Shown here in pieces: positions 1 to 7,840 of a DNA stretch of 35,406 bases. Each line of letters opens with the position of its first letter. Within the stretch, counting starts at the first letter, position 1. The notes below the pieces were generated by a model. The model had not been told where the DNA came from and searched no databases. It saw only the letters and a program-made list of their open reading frames with translations. The stretch is from Sedimentisphaerales bacterium (lineage in GTDB: Bacteria; Planctomycetota; Phycisphaerae; Sedimentisphaerales; Anaerobacaceae), in NCBI GenBank assembly GCA_016927855.1, contig JAFGLV010000011.1, forward strand, positions 1 to 35,406, given 5' to 3'. The position numbers and the translations under genes are program-made.

Positions 1-327
1 CAGCCGTGTGCGGCCGGGACCGTGCAGGAGGCGCTGGCCGGCGAGCTGGGTTGGGCCTACAGCACCGTCAAGACGACCATGGACAGGATGGTCGGCAAGG
101 GTCTGCTGGAGATCGAGAGGATTCGCAACCTCCAGCTTTTCCGCGCTAAGGTCGACCGACGGCAGGCGGCCAAGTGGGAATTCCGGCGCATGCTCGCACG
201 CGCCTTCGACGGGGCGCTGGGGCCTATGATGCAGTACCTCGTGGAGAACGAGAAGCTGACCCACGAAGACCTGTATCTGTTGCGTCAAGCGGTGGATGCC
301 GGCACGAAAAAGAACGCCGGCGATTGA
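1..327 (+). CDS. BlaI/MecI/CopY-family transcriptional repressor (5' truncated by window edge)
   Basis: Winged-helix DNA-binding repressor of the BlaI/MecI type, which normally represses its own operon until the partner M56 peptidase senses a signal. The reading frame is open from base 1, so the N terminus lies outside the window; the visible part starts QPCAAGTVQEAL. It matches the second BlaI of this window (16859-17242) through the same segments: YSTVKT, then TMDRMVGKGLLE as recognition and wing region, then a C-terminal dimerisation part with ARAFDGALGPMMQYL. The stop is 18 bases before the M56 gene at 346, the classic BlaI-BlaR1 operon order. The internal GTG at 22 is not a likely start because homology continues upstream. 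Family assignment is firm; the regulated genes and the inducer are unknown. Confidence 0.9.
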   Translation, partial: QPCAAGTVQEALAGELGWAYSTVKTTMDRMVGKGLLEIERIRNLQLFRAKVDRRQAAKWEFRRMLARAFDGALGPMMQYLVENEKLTHEDLYLLRQAVDAGTKKNAGD

Positions 328-345
328 CCGTTCGCGGAGGACACC

Positions 346-2439
346 ATGAACGCTGCACTGGTCACGTTGAATCAATTCGGCGCGTCGTTCGTCAATCACG
401 CCGGCTCGATGTTCCTGCAGGCCGGGATACTGATTGCGCTGCTCTGGGCGCTCGATCGCGTTCTCCGTCGTCGCTTACGCGCTTCGCTGCGCTACGGTTT
501 GTGGATGCTGATCCTGGTCAAGCTGACGCTTCCGCCGAGCTTCTCCTTGCCCACCGGCGTGGGGAGTTGGACCGGACGCATCGGGCATCGTGTCGCGGGC
601 ATCTTGCCCGCGCATGTCGAAGATGTCCATCGTGTCGCGGGCGTCTCGCCCGCGCGTGTCGAAGGCGACTCGCCTTCGCTCAAAAACCAGCCAGCCTGGA
701 ATCGCGACCAGAGTCTGCTCCAAACCAGCCTGGGCGCGGGTCGCGAAGCAGAGGATGTCCCCGTGCGGATTGCCTGGCCGGGAGCCCTTCTGGTGGGCTG
801 GCTGCTCGGCGTTTCCGTGCTCGGGTCGGCCTTGTTGGTGCGCGCCTTCTCCCTGAGACGGATCGTCCGCCGCGCCGAGCCACCCGGCGAGGCAATGCTC
901 AGTCTGCTGGCTCAATGTCAACACGAGGTCGGGCTGGCTACATACGTGAACTTGAAGTTGACCCGGGATTTGTCCGGTCCGGCGGTCTGCCGAATCTGGC
1001 GACCGGTGATCCTCGTGCCGAAGGCCCTGACCGACAGCCTGCCGGAGGATAAGCAGCGGGCGATCCTGATCCACGAGTTGTGCCATATCAAGCGCGCCGA
1101 TCCGTGGGTCAACCTGGCCCAGACCTTACTCCAAGTATTCTATTTCTATAATCCTCTGGTTTGGCTGGCGAATGCATCGATCCGGCGCGTGCGGGAACAG
1201 GCGGTGGACGAAAGGGTCCTGGTCTGCCTCAAGGGTCAGCTTCAGTGCTACAGTCACACCCTGATCGACATCGCGGCGGTGATGACGTTGCGGGCGAGAC
1301 TCGGAATAGGCCTGATCGGGGTGCTCGAATCGAAGACACGACTCAATGAAAGGATAGAACTGATGTTGCATAGACCGACACCTCATAACGCCGGACTCGG
1401 TATCAAAGGTCTGGCCGCTCTGGTCGCGCTGGGATGCGCGCTGCTGCCCATGGCTGCGGCCGGCGGCGCGGGCGCTTCGACAGACGCCGCCTTCACCCCT
1501 GCTGACGCCCAAACCGCCGACAAGCTGCTCGGGGACATCCGGACGGCCTATGATGCCTTCGCCGGTGCGTTCAACAGCGGACGTACCGAAGCGATGATGA
1601 CGTTTCTTGCGAACGATGTCATGACGATGGCGCCCGGAGCGCCGGCCGTCGTAGGCGCGGACGCACTGCGACAGCAGTATGAGCACGCGAACGCCGACGG
1701 CATTCGAATCATGGGTCTCACCGAACAGGATCGACGGATATGGATGTGTGGCGACCTGATCTACACCACCAGGCACCACACGCTCATCACGAAGAGGCCT
1801 GATGGAAGCACCGCTGCGGAAGCGCGTTGCGGCGTGGCGATCTGGCAACGCCAGAAAGACGACTCGCTCAAGTTGAAACTCGAAGCCTACAACCGGGTCG
1901 ACGGCCCCGCCCGCCCTGCCCCAGAGCATCGCCGGCAGCTTATCGCCGAGGCGACGGACTACAACCGGGTCGACAGCCAAGACCGCCCCGCGAAGGCCAA
2001 CACGACGGTATACCGTTGCACCGCGAACTCACCGACCCTGCCGCCTGACGCCAAGCTCTACGACCAAATCCGCGACCTGGAGAGGCGTTTCGAGCGGTTG
2101 TTCACCGAGAATAAACGGGCCGAGGGGCTCGGCTGGTACACGGACGACGCCGTGCTGATGACCGGCGGCTATGTCTTCCAGGGTAAGCCCGAACTTAAGA
2201 CCATGTTCGAGCAGGACCCCGGCCATCACCCGATGCAAGACATCGCCCTTAAGTTCGCGCGCGTCGAGGGGAATGAGCAGATGGTCTATGTGGTCAAGTG
2301 GGTCGGCTGGACGCTGAAGAACCCTGTCTCCGGCATGGACTACACCATCCCCGGCAAGAGCCTTCACGTCTGGCAACGTCAAGCCGACGGCTCGTGGGAG
2401 ATTCTCCTGGATCTGAACAACATGGACATCGTGCTCTGA
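346..2439 (+). CDS. BlaR1-type M56 metallopeptidase with two C-terminal SnoaL/DUF4440-like domains
   Basis: Membrane sensor-protease, 697 aa. Predicted membrane segments lie near residues 22-40, 48-66, 145-165 and 352-372. The zinc motif HELCH is at 243-247, followed by the family motif VYFYNP-like FYFYNPLVW and REQAVDE. In BlaR1 proteins the zinc domain lies between membrane segments 3 and 4 and cleaves BlaI when the outside sensor is engaged. The usual penicillin-binding sensor is absent here. Instead two alpha+beta domains resembling SnoaL/DUF4440 follow, about 395-515 and 570-695, each with AYDAFAGAFN- or RFERLFTEN-like helices and a terminal W(Q)RQ..GSW/DS strand. GGAG lies 6 bases before the ATG. 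Residues 81-108 (HRVAGILPAHVEDV and a second copy) are a dispersed DNA repeat translated in frame, in the loop between segments 2 and 3. The protein probably pairs with the BlaI at 1-327. Confidence 0.88.
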   Translation: MNAALVTLNQFGASFVNHAGSMFLQAGILIALLWALDRVLRRRLRASLRYGLWMLILVKLTLPPSFSLPTGVGSWTGRIGHRVAGILPAHVEDVHRVAGVSPARVEGDSPSLKNQPAWNRDQSLLQTSLGAGREAEDVPVRIAWPGALLVGWLLGVSVLGSALLVRAFSLRRIVRRAEPPGEAMLSLLAQCQHEVGLATYVNLKLTRDLSGPAVCRIWRPVILVPKALTDSLPEDKQRAILIHELCHIKRADPWVNLAQTLLQVFYFYNPLVWLANASIRRVREQAVDERVLVCLKGQLQCYSHTLIDIAAVMTLRARLGIGLIGVLESKTRLNERIELMLHRPTPHNAGLGIKGLAALVALGCALLPMAAAGGAGASTDAAFTPADAQTADKLLGDIRTAYDAFAGAFNSGRTEAMMTFLANDVMTMAPGAPAVVGADALRQQYEHANADGIRIMGLTEQDRRIWMCGDLIYTTRHHTLITKRPDGSTAAEARCGVAIWQRQKDDSLKLKLEAYNRVDGPARPAPEHRRQLIAEATDYNRVDSQDRPAKANTTVYRCTANSPTLPPDAKLYDQIRDLERRFERLFTENKRAEGLGWYTDDAVLMTGGYVFQGKPELKTMFEQDPGHHPMQDIALKFARVEGNEQMVYVVKWVGWTLKNPVSGMDYTIPGKSLHVWQRQADGSWEILLDLNNMDIVL
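586..677 (+). repeat. In-frame 42-bp tandem repeat plus hairpin module inside the M56 gene
   Basis: Two 42-base units, 586-627 and 628-669, both begin CATCGTGTCGCGGGC and each contains a GCGGGC...GCCCGC dyad. A GAAGGCG-ACT-CGCCTTC hairpin follows at 661-677. The same hairpin module recurs at 6629-6645 (loop AGA), and the GTGTCGCGGGC/GCCCGCG arms recur at about 6552-6701 and 17533-17585. It is therefore a dispersed genomic repeat, read through in frame as 14-residue units. Confidence 0.85.
1887..1974 (+). repeat. 16-bp direct repeat at the junction of the two SnoaL-like domains
   Basis: CTACAACCGGGTCGAC occurs at 1887-1902 and exactly again at 1959-1974, 72 bases (24 codons) apart and in the same frame. 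Both copies encode YNRVD. The copies sit just after the first SnoaL-like domain and may mark a local duplication connected with domain doubling. Confidence 0.75.
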
Positions 2440-2460
2440 GGTCGAACGACCGACGGCCCT

Positions 2461-2519
2461 GTTCGGAGTTCCGCGTTTACGCGGGTCAGAAAAGACCGCC
2501 TGAAGGCGGAACTCCAAAC
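2461..2519. repeat. Three-way-junction (cloverleaf-like) intergenic repeat
   Basis: The outer arms GTTCGGAGTTCCGC (2461-2474) and GCGGAACTCCAAAC (2506-2519) are inverted copies with one mismatch. Inside are two perfect hairpins: CCGCG-TTTA-CGCGG (2471-2484) and CCGCC-TGAA-GGCGG (2497-2510). The element lies between the convergent M56 gene and HD gene and could also end transcription from both sides, though no U-tract follows it. Confidence 0.8.
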
Positions 2520-2548
2520 GGGCGCCGGGACTCGCCTCTCGCTAAGAA

Positions 2549-3343
2549 TCAAGCGCCGCGTTGCAGTTTGGAATCGACGTAAGCCTGGATGGTCCGCCGG
2601 ACCTCGTACATGGCGTCGTTGTCGGGAAGGAAGCCATACAACGCTTCGAGATAGCCGCGTTCGGCAATCCGCTTGAGCGACGCGGCGAAGTTCAGGTCGT
2701 AGACCCAGTCGAGCTGGCAGAGCTTCATGTCGGTCAGCGTTCGCAGCTTGGTATAGTCGATGAGCCAGCCGTGCAGAACCGCCTCCAGCACCTCCGGCGT
2801 ATGCTCCGGCACATCGGGCAGCTCGATCTCGAGCAGAAAGCCCTCCGGCTCGTCGCGATAGCGCCGGTAGGCCTCCACCACCACGCGGAAGATGTCGAGT
2901 TTGTCGGCATCGCGGATGATCTTGGCGTGGAGCAAGGTCTGGCCCTTGAGATCGGCAGGCAGGCTCTTGCGGCCGTGATGCTCGACCGCCGCCTCGACCC
3001 ACTGCCGCTCTTGGCTCGAAAGCACGTCCAGGACGCCCTCTTGCCGCAACACCTCGACCCCGAGACGGCAATGATCGACGCTTCTCGGATCGTTGTACGT
3101 GCGATACTGGGCAAACTGAGGGAAACGGCCAACATCGTGAAACAAGGCAACCAGCTCGGCGATCCGTCTCTGACTATCGTCCAGAGCCAACTCGCTCGCC
3201 AGGAAGAGGCTCTCCTGGCACGTCCGCCGTGTGTGCTCGCGTTTCATGTGGAGGTTTGCGTTGACGTACTCGTCGTCGCCGAGAAAACGGTTCGTGAATT
3301 CGTCGAACCAACGTTTGAGTCTATCCAATTGCTCCTGTTGCAT
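2549..3343 (-). CDS. HD-domain phosphohydrolase
   Basis: Soluble protein of 264 aa with the metal-binding HD motif series: H37 in REHTRR, H69-D70 in LFHDVGRFPQF, H122-H123 in VEHHGRK and D145/D147 in IRDADKLDIF. HD proteins of this class are metal-dependent phosphohydrolases acting on nucleotides or phosphate esters; the substrate cannot be read from the sequence. The gene is convergent with the upstream M56 gene, and its start is divergent from the cupin gene with a 189-base gap. The ATG at 3343 is the first possible start in the frame; its ribosome site is poor (only AGG about 4 bases upstream). No signal peptide or membrane segment is visible, so it is probably cytoplasmic. Family call firm, function open. 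Confidence 0.85.
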   Translation of the reverse strand: MQQEQLDRLKRWFDEFTNRFLGDDEYVNANLHMKREHTRRTCQESLFLASELALDDSQRRIAELVALFHDVGRFPQFAQYRTYNDPRSVDHCRLGVEVLRQEGVLDVLSSQERQWVEAAVEHHGRKSLPADLKGQTLLHAKIIRDADKLDIFRVVVEAYRRYRDEPEGFLLEIELPDVPEHTPEVLEAVLHGWLIDYTKLRTLTDMKLCQLDWVYDLNFAASLKRIAERGYLEALYGFLPDNDAMYEVRRTIQAYVDSKLQRGA

Positions 3344-3532
3344 CGCGCCTGCATCTCACTATGAACCCGGAAGAATAACGAGTGCGAGAGTCTATCGAAA
3401 AACCACAACGCTGACCAGTCGCTTACAGGAAAAACAGGCGGAGTATTCCCTTACGCCGACGGAAGGCTATAATGAGAACCCCTTGGCACAAAGCGTTTCA
3501 TGACTGAGTTTCGGTAGAGGAGCAAAGAGGAC
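3344..3532. other. Divergent intergenic gap, HD gene / cupin gene
   Basis: Gap of 189 bases with a possible TATAAT for the cupin gene and no other recognisable element. No small gene seen. Confidence 0.5.
3468..3473 (+). promoter_or_regulatory. Possible -10 box for the cupin gene
   Basis: A perfect TATAAT stands about 60 bases before the cupin ATG. No good -35 hexamer lies 16-18 bases upstream (the best is TTCCCT), so this is tentative. Confidence 0.3.
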
Positions 3533-3805
3533 ATGCCAACCGTCAAAGACATCGTGGTGCGCAAGCCGACCGAAGCCGAAATCGCGCGGTGCAAGACCTG
3601 GCCCACCTGGGCGTGCGAACCGAGCGCGTTCGACTGGTCGTACACCGAGAAGGAAACGTGCCTGATTCTGGAAGGCAAAGTCACCGTCACTGGTGGCGGG
3701 CAATCCGTCAGCTTCGGTCCGGGCGATCTGGTCGTGTTCCCGCAAGACCTGGATTGCGTCTGGAATGTGGAAGAAGCGGTCAGAAAACACTATAACTTCG
3801 GTTGA
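3533..3805 (+). CDS. Small cupin (Cupin_3/DUF861-type) protein
   Basis: Single-domain cupin of 90 aa, a normal length for this subfamily. The sequence follows the Cupin_3 pattern closely: WPTWACEPSAFDW near residues 22-34, then ETCLILEGKVTV, GPGDLVVFPQ (about 61-70) and a terminal VRKHYNF. These residues form the beta-barrel with the aromatic-rich pocket known from ureidoglycine aminohydrolase-like cupins. Most small stand-alone members have no proven reaction, so no substrate is assigned. GAGG motifs lie just upstream of the ATG (GAGGAG about 9 bases away). It is followed 72 bases later by the glucan phosphorylase gene on the same strand, so co-transcription is possible. Confidence 0.85.
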   Translation: MPTVKDIVVRKPTEAEIARCKTWPTWACEPSAFDWSYTEKETCLILEGKVTVTGGGQSVSFGPGDLVVFPQDLDCVWNVEEAVRKHYNFG

Positions 3806-3810
3806 AACCC

Positions 3811-3846
3811 GTGATCCGTGACCAGTGATCCGTGACCCGGGTCACG
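3811..3846. repeat. Short tandem repeat with 16-bp perfect palindrome
   Basis: GTGATCCGTGACC occurs at 3811-3823 and again at 3825-3837. The second copy merges into the perfect palindrome CGTGACCCGGGTCACG (3831-3846). It lies in the cupin-glgP gap upstream of a good ribosome site (GGGAGGG) and may be a dispersed repeat or an mRNA hairpin. Confidence 0.7.
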
Positions 3847-3877
3847 AGCCACGGGCCACTGACCAGGGAGGGAACAC

Positions 3878-6418
3878 ATGGCCTTCAGAAACATCTTCGT
3901 TTATCCACGGTACCCCGAGAACCTCGAAAAGCTGTACGTTCTGGCCTACGATCTGTGGACCACGTGGAACTACGACGCGATCCGGCTCTTCTACCGCGTG
4001 GACGCGCACCTGTTTCAGGAAGCCAGGCACAATCCCGTTCGGTTGCTGCTGAGCCTCTCGCAGCAGCGTATCGATGAGCTCGCCCAAGACGAGGGGTTTC
4101 TCTTCGAGCTCAATGAGGTCTGGGAGAACTACCAGGAGTACATGTCTTACGACCCCGGCACCGATGCCGGCCGGACGAAAGGCCTGGGCGCCGACGATAT
4201 CGTCGCCTACTTCTCCATGGAGTTCGGCTTGCACGAGTGCATTCCGATCTATGGCGGCGGCTTGGGCATTCTGGCCGGTGACTTCCTCAAAGCGGCCTCC
4301 GACATGGCGCTGCGTGTGATCGGCGTCGGACTGATTTACAAGTACGGCTACTTCACCCAGCGCATCGACCTGGACGGCATGCAGGAAGAGCTGTTCGCGG
4401 AGTTCGACAATCACCTCATCCCGGTGCGCGAACTGCGCGACCAGCGCGGCGAAAAAGCCTATATCGACATGACGATCCTCGGCGCGCCGTTGCGGGTGAA
4501 GCTCTGGGAGATCACCATCGGCCGCACCCACCTGATCCTGCTCGACACCGACATCGAAGACAACCCGACCGAATTCCGCGATATCACTCACGAGTTGTAC
4601 GTCGCCGATCGCGAGAAACGTCTGCGGCAGGAGCTGGTGCTGGGCATCGGTGGCGTCAGGGCCCTCGAAGCCCTCGACATCCACCCGACGATCTACCATA
4701 TCAACGAAGGCCATTCCGCCTTCCTGATCCTGGCGCGCCTCCGCCAGCTCATGGCCGGCGGCAGGCTGGGCTTCGCCGAGGCCAAAGCCATGATACGAGC
4801 GTCCACCGTCTTCACCACGCACACTCCCGTCAAAGCGGGTAACGAAACCTTCGACCTGGAGCTGGTGCAGAAGTATCTCGATTCGAAGGCCGAGTCCTTC
4901 GGCGTGAGTTTCGAGGACATTGCTCCCTATGGCCTGGTGGGCCAGGAGAAGAAGGTCTTCTCGCTGCCGGCCTTCGCCATCCGGTTCGCTTCGCACGTCA
5001 ACGCGGTCTCCAAGCTGCACCGGGACGTCTCGCGCAACATGTGGGCGAGCCTCTACCCCAACCGCCAGCCCCAGGAGATTCCGATCGACTACGTGACCAA
5101 CGGCGTGCACCGCTCGTGGCTGAGCCAGCCCTTCACGGAACTGCTCAACCGCCATGTCGGCCCGGCCTACGTCCACTGCGCCGGCAATCGCGGCCTCTCG
5201 GACAAGATTCACGAGGTCCCCGACGAGGAAATCTGGGAGGCCCACCGCAAGAACAAGCAGAACCTGGTGACTTTCGTGCGCCGCAAACTGGCGCGCGACC
5301 TGGCCGCCAAGGGCTACATTCAGACTCGGATTCAGGACCTTACGAGACTGTTGCACCCCGAGTACCTGACGGTAGTCTACGCGCGGCGATTCGCACGTTA
5401 CAAGCGCGCCACGCTCGTGCTCAAGGACAAGGGGCGGCTCGCCAAGATCCTGACCAGTACGACCAAGCCGGTGCAGCTTCTTTTTGCTGGCAAGGCGCAT
5501 CCCGCCGATCGCTCCGGCAAGGACATGATTCGAGAGATCATCACGTTCGCCAAGGACAACCACATCGAGGACCGCGTGATTTTCCTCGAAGACTACGATA
5601 TGAACGTCGCGCGGCATCTGGCCTGGGGCGCCGACGTCTGGCTGAATACGCCGATCCGTCTGAACGAAGCCAGCGGGACGTCGGGTATGAAGGCGGCCAT
5701 CAACGGCGTCCTCAATTGCAGCGTCCTAGACGGCTGGTGGCCGGAAGCCTACGACGGCAAGAACGGCTGGGCCATCACCGCCGGGCAGTTCTACGAACAC
5801 TCCGAGTTGCAGGAGACCGCCGAGGCTAACCAGATCTACGATCTGTTGGAGGCGGTTATCACAGAGTTGTACTACGAGCGCAGCGAGTTGGGAATACCGA
5901 CCGCATGGGTCGAGATGATGCGACGGTCCATCGCGACCGCTTGCCGCGACTTCAACATGAATCGCGTGCTGGCCGAGTACAGCGACAAATTCTACGTGCC
6001 GGCCAAAAGACAAATCGGCAGACTCAGCGCCGACAACCATGCGGCGCTGCGAAAGGCGGTGCAGGGCGAGCTGTCGATCCTCGAGCATTGGGACAAGGTC
6101 GCCATCCGCGACGTGTCAACCAGCGTGGACAAGAAAGACCGTGTCTGCAAAGGCGAGCGCGTGGAGGTGCGCTGCACCGTGGACTTTGCCGGCGCGGCGC
6201 CGGAGCTGTTTGGTGTGGAGTTGTATCTGAGTCGCAGCGATAGCGATGGTTTTCGCGTGCTCGAGATGGCAGGCAGCGCTGCGGAAGGCTCGTCGCGTTC
6301 TTACACGTGCTCTTTCGACATCGCCGAACACGGCCTGCTGAGTATGAACGTGCGCGTGCGCCCCGCCGACCTCGTACTCCAGGACCTCCACCCCGAACTT
6401 ATCAAGTGGGCGCAGTGA
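3878..6418 (+). CDS. glgP: Alpha-glucan (glycogen/maltodextrin) phosphorylase, GT35
   Basis: Cytoplasmic pyridoxal-phosphate enzyme of 846 aa that releases glucose-1-phosphate from the non-reducing ends of alpha-1,4-glucans. The protein belongs to the shorter, diverged branch of the family (the type found in Thermotoga and Thermus). The N terminus has LAYDLWTTWNYDA, followed by YFSMEFGLHECIPIYGGGLG (residues about 111-130) and the active-site segment VTNGVHRSW. The PLP-binding lysine is K605 in EASGTSGMKAAINGV, and YARRFARYKRATL is the sugar/phosphate region. Length and motifs are complete, with no frameshift. GGGAGGG lies 7 bases before the ATG. The last bases overlap by 17 the convergent decayed oxidoreductase frame. 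Role: glycogen or maltodextrin breakdown. Confidence 0.95.
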   Translation: MAFRNIFVYPRYPENLEKLYVLAYDLWTTWNYDAIRLFYRVDAHLFQEARHNPVRLLLSLSQQRIDELAQDEGFLFELNEVWENYQEYMSYDPGTDAGRTKGLGADDIVAYFSMEFGLHECIPIYGGGLGILAGDFLKAASDMALRVIGVGLIYKYGYFTQRIDLDGMQEELFAEFDNHLIPVRELRDQRGEKAYIDMTILGAPLRVKLWEITIGRTHLILLDTDIEDNPTEFRDITHELYVADREKRLRQELVLGIGGVRALEALDIHPTIYHINEGHSAFLILARLRQLMAGGRLGFAEAKAMIRASTVFTTHTPVKAGNETFDLELVQKYLDSKAESFGVSFEDIAPYGLVGQEKKVFSLPAFAIRFASHVNAVSKLHRDVSRNMWASLYPNRQPQEIPIDYVTNGVHRSWLSQPFTELLNRHVGPAYVHCAGNRGLSDKIHEVPDEEIWEAHRKNKQNLVTFVRRKLARDLAAKGYIQTRIQDLTRLLHPEYLTVVYARRFARYKRATLVLKDKGRLAKILTSTTKPVQLLFAGKAHPADRSGKDMIREIITFAKDNHIEDRVIFLEDYDMNVARHLAWGADVWLNTPIRLNEASGTSGMKAAINGVLNCSVLDGWWPEAYDGKNGWAITAGQFYEHSELQETAEANQIYDLLEAVITELYYERSELGIPTAWVEMMRRSIATACRDFNMNRVLAEYSDKFYVPAKRQIGRLSADNHAALRKAVQGELSILEHWDKVAIRDVSTSVDKKDRVCKGERVEVRCTVDFAGAAPELFGVELYLSRSDSDGFRVLEMAGSAAEGSSRSYTCSFDIAEHGLLSMNVRVRPADLVLQDLHPELIKWAQ

Positions 6419-6436
6419 GAGGCGGCTGATCCTGGG

Positions 6437-6505
6437 TAGATGCGTATATGCGTAGAAGCGTGGATGCGTTTGCCGCTCCAACGCTTTTACGCTCCAACGC
6501 TTCTA
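6437..6505. repeat. Octamer-built hairpin repeat
   Basis: The left arm 6437-6468 is four 8-base units (TAGATGCG, TATATGCG, TAGAAGCG, TGGATGCG). After a 5-base loop, the right arm 6474-6505 is four inverted units (CGCTCCAA, CGCTTTTA, CGCTCCAA, CGCTTCTA). All units share a GCG core with 8-base spacing, and the arms pair at 23 of 32 positions. The repeat directly follows the last recognisable codons of the decayed oxidoreductase. Confidence 0.8.
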
Positions 6506-6551
6506 CGTTCAACCGAACGTTCTCCAGGTGCGGCTGGTGGAGCGGCACGTT

Positions 6552-6701
6552 GCGTCGCGGGCGTCCCCGCCCGCGCGTGGCGAGGGCATTCCTTCGGCTT
6601 CGCTCAGGACGGGCTCTGCCCTCGCTTCGAAGGCGAGACGCCTTCGCTACACGCGGGCAAAGCCTGCCCTGAGCCTGCCGAAGGGATGCGCGCGACACGA
6701 T
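6552..6701. repeat. Composite nested palindromic repeat inside the oxidoreductase remnant
   Basis: The element is bounded by CGTCGCGGGCG and CGCGCGACACG ends. Its modules are CGCGGGCG-TCCC-CGCCCGCG, then GGGCATTCCTTCGG..CTCAGGACGGGC, the hairpin GAAGGCG-AGA-CGCCTTC (6629-6645), and a GGGCAAAGCCTGCCCTGAGCC segment. The hairpin is shared with 661-677, and the ATTCCTTCGG module is shared in inverse with 17564-17577. Confidence 0.8.
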
Positions 6702-7840
6702 GAACTGCTCGGCCGTGACGTCTCTGCCCAGGACCTCGCGCCATGGGGACGGGACCGTGAGATAGCCTTTCTCCAGGCATGCGACCCACGCGGCCGTTCC
6801 GCGCTCCAACCCATCCGGATAGAGCCGGGTGCGATCCGACCGTTCCGAGATCATCAGGGTTCCCCGGTCGCTGAGGAGCATCGTACTCGTACACCGCCAC
6901 GACGGTGTCGTACCACTGGCGTGTCTTCTTGTCATGGAAGTTCGGGCGGCCGCTTGCCAGCACCGCCGCCGGGCGTGCATCGAGAAACCAGTTGTAGACG
7001 TCGATCTGGTGCGAACCAAGCTCCACGACTGGCCCGCCGCCCAAGCCCTTGTACCAGCGCCATCCTCGATACTGGGCCATCGACTCGTAGCCATACTTCG
7101 TGAGCGTAGCGTGGTCTATCTCGGTGTTCTTCGGCCAACCCAGCGGTGTGTGAGCCAAGCGGTTCCACTGGCCGTTGACCGCCACGATTCGGCCCAGCAG
7201 CTCCACCTCTCGCAGCAGCTTCTCGTGGCAGAAGGTATAGCGAGGGTTGCTGCGCCGCTGGTGACCGATTTGCAGGAGCTTGCCGGTTCGGCGGGCCGTC
7301 TGGACCATCTGGCGCGCTGCCGCGCGCGTGTTGGACATCGCCGTTTCGCAATAGACGTGCAGACCCGCATTGAGACAGGCAACTGTCTGGCGCGCGTGCC
7401 AGAAGTCGGGCGTCGCGACGAGCACGGCGTCGAGGTTGCCCCTCTCCTTGTCGAGCATTTCTTGGTAATCGACATAGGCGTTGACGTCGTGACCGTAGGC
7501 TTTGAGCATGCGCGCGGCACGCCTCAGGTTGAAGGCTTCCCAGATGTCGCAAACCGCTTTGAATCGCACACCGGGGACCTTCAGGCAAGAGGTCAACAAC
7601 ACGTGGCCCTGCGCGCTGGCACCGATGAGGGCCACGTTGATATCGTCCGGCCGCGGCTCGTCGCCCATCTGCCCTACGAGTCTCGGACTCAACGCCAAAC
7701 CGGCGCCGGCGACAGCCGTCGTGCGAAGGAACCCCCGCCGGTCCATCGCGTCTTCTTGCCGTGCATCGTCCATACGCTCACTCCTTCGCCTCAATGCGCG
7801 CACCTGCGGCGCAGCGAACGCCCTGGCGCACTGATCGGTT

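Larger units (their letters stand above)
6402..7773 (-). pseudogene. Decayed Gfo/Idh/MocA-family oxidoreductase (frameshift, internal loss, repeat insertions)
   Basis: The remnant starts well: AAGGAG, 7 bases, then ATG at 7773, with an exported-oxidoreductase N terminus (MDRRGFLRTTAVAGAG) and then the Rossmann fold (VALIGASAQGHVL). DAVLVATPDFWHA and the catalytic-region GGGPVVELGSHQIDVYNWFL also survive. After VVAVYEYDA, near 6880, the homology jumps to another frame (LLSDRGTLMISER), and the segment that normally joins these two parts is missing. The second frame runs on to TAEQFIVS, enters a 150-base dispersed repeat (6552-6701), resumes with VPLHQPHLEN and is then cut by the octamer hairpin at 6437-6505. 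The usual C terminus is gone. The first frame instead runs out through repeat-encoded sequence to 6604. Substrate unknown; almost certainly non-functional unless the shift is an assembly error. Confidence 0.75.

Noticed and set aside
2449..2545. Rho-independent terminator between the M56 and HD genes
   Set aside because: Stems are present but no T-run follows on either strand, so it is listed as a repeat only.
3842..5617. 591-aa open frame on the minus strand
   Set aside because: Lies wholly opposite the well-conserved glucan phosphorylase; a high-GC shadow with no recognisable motif.
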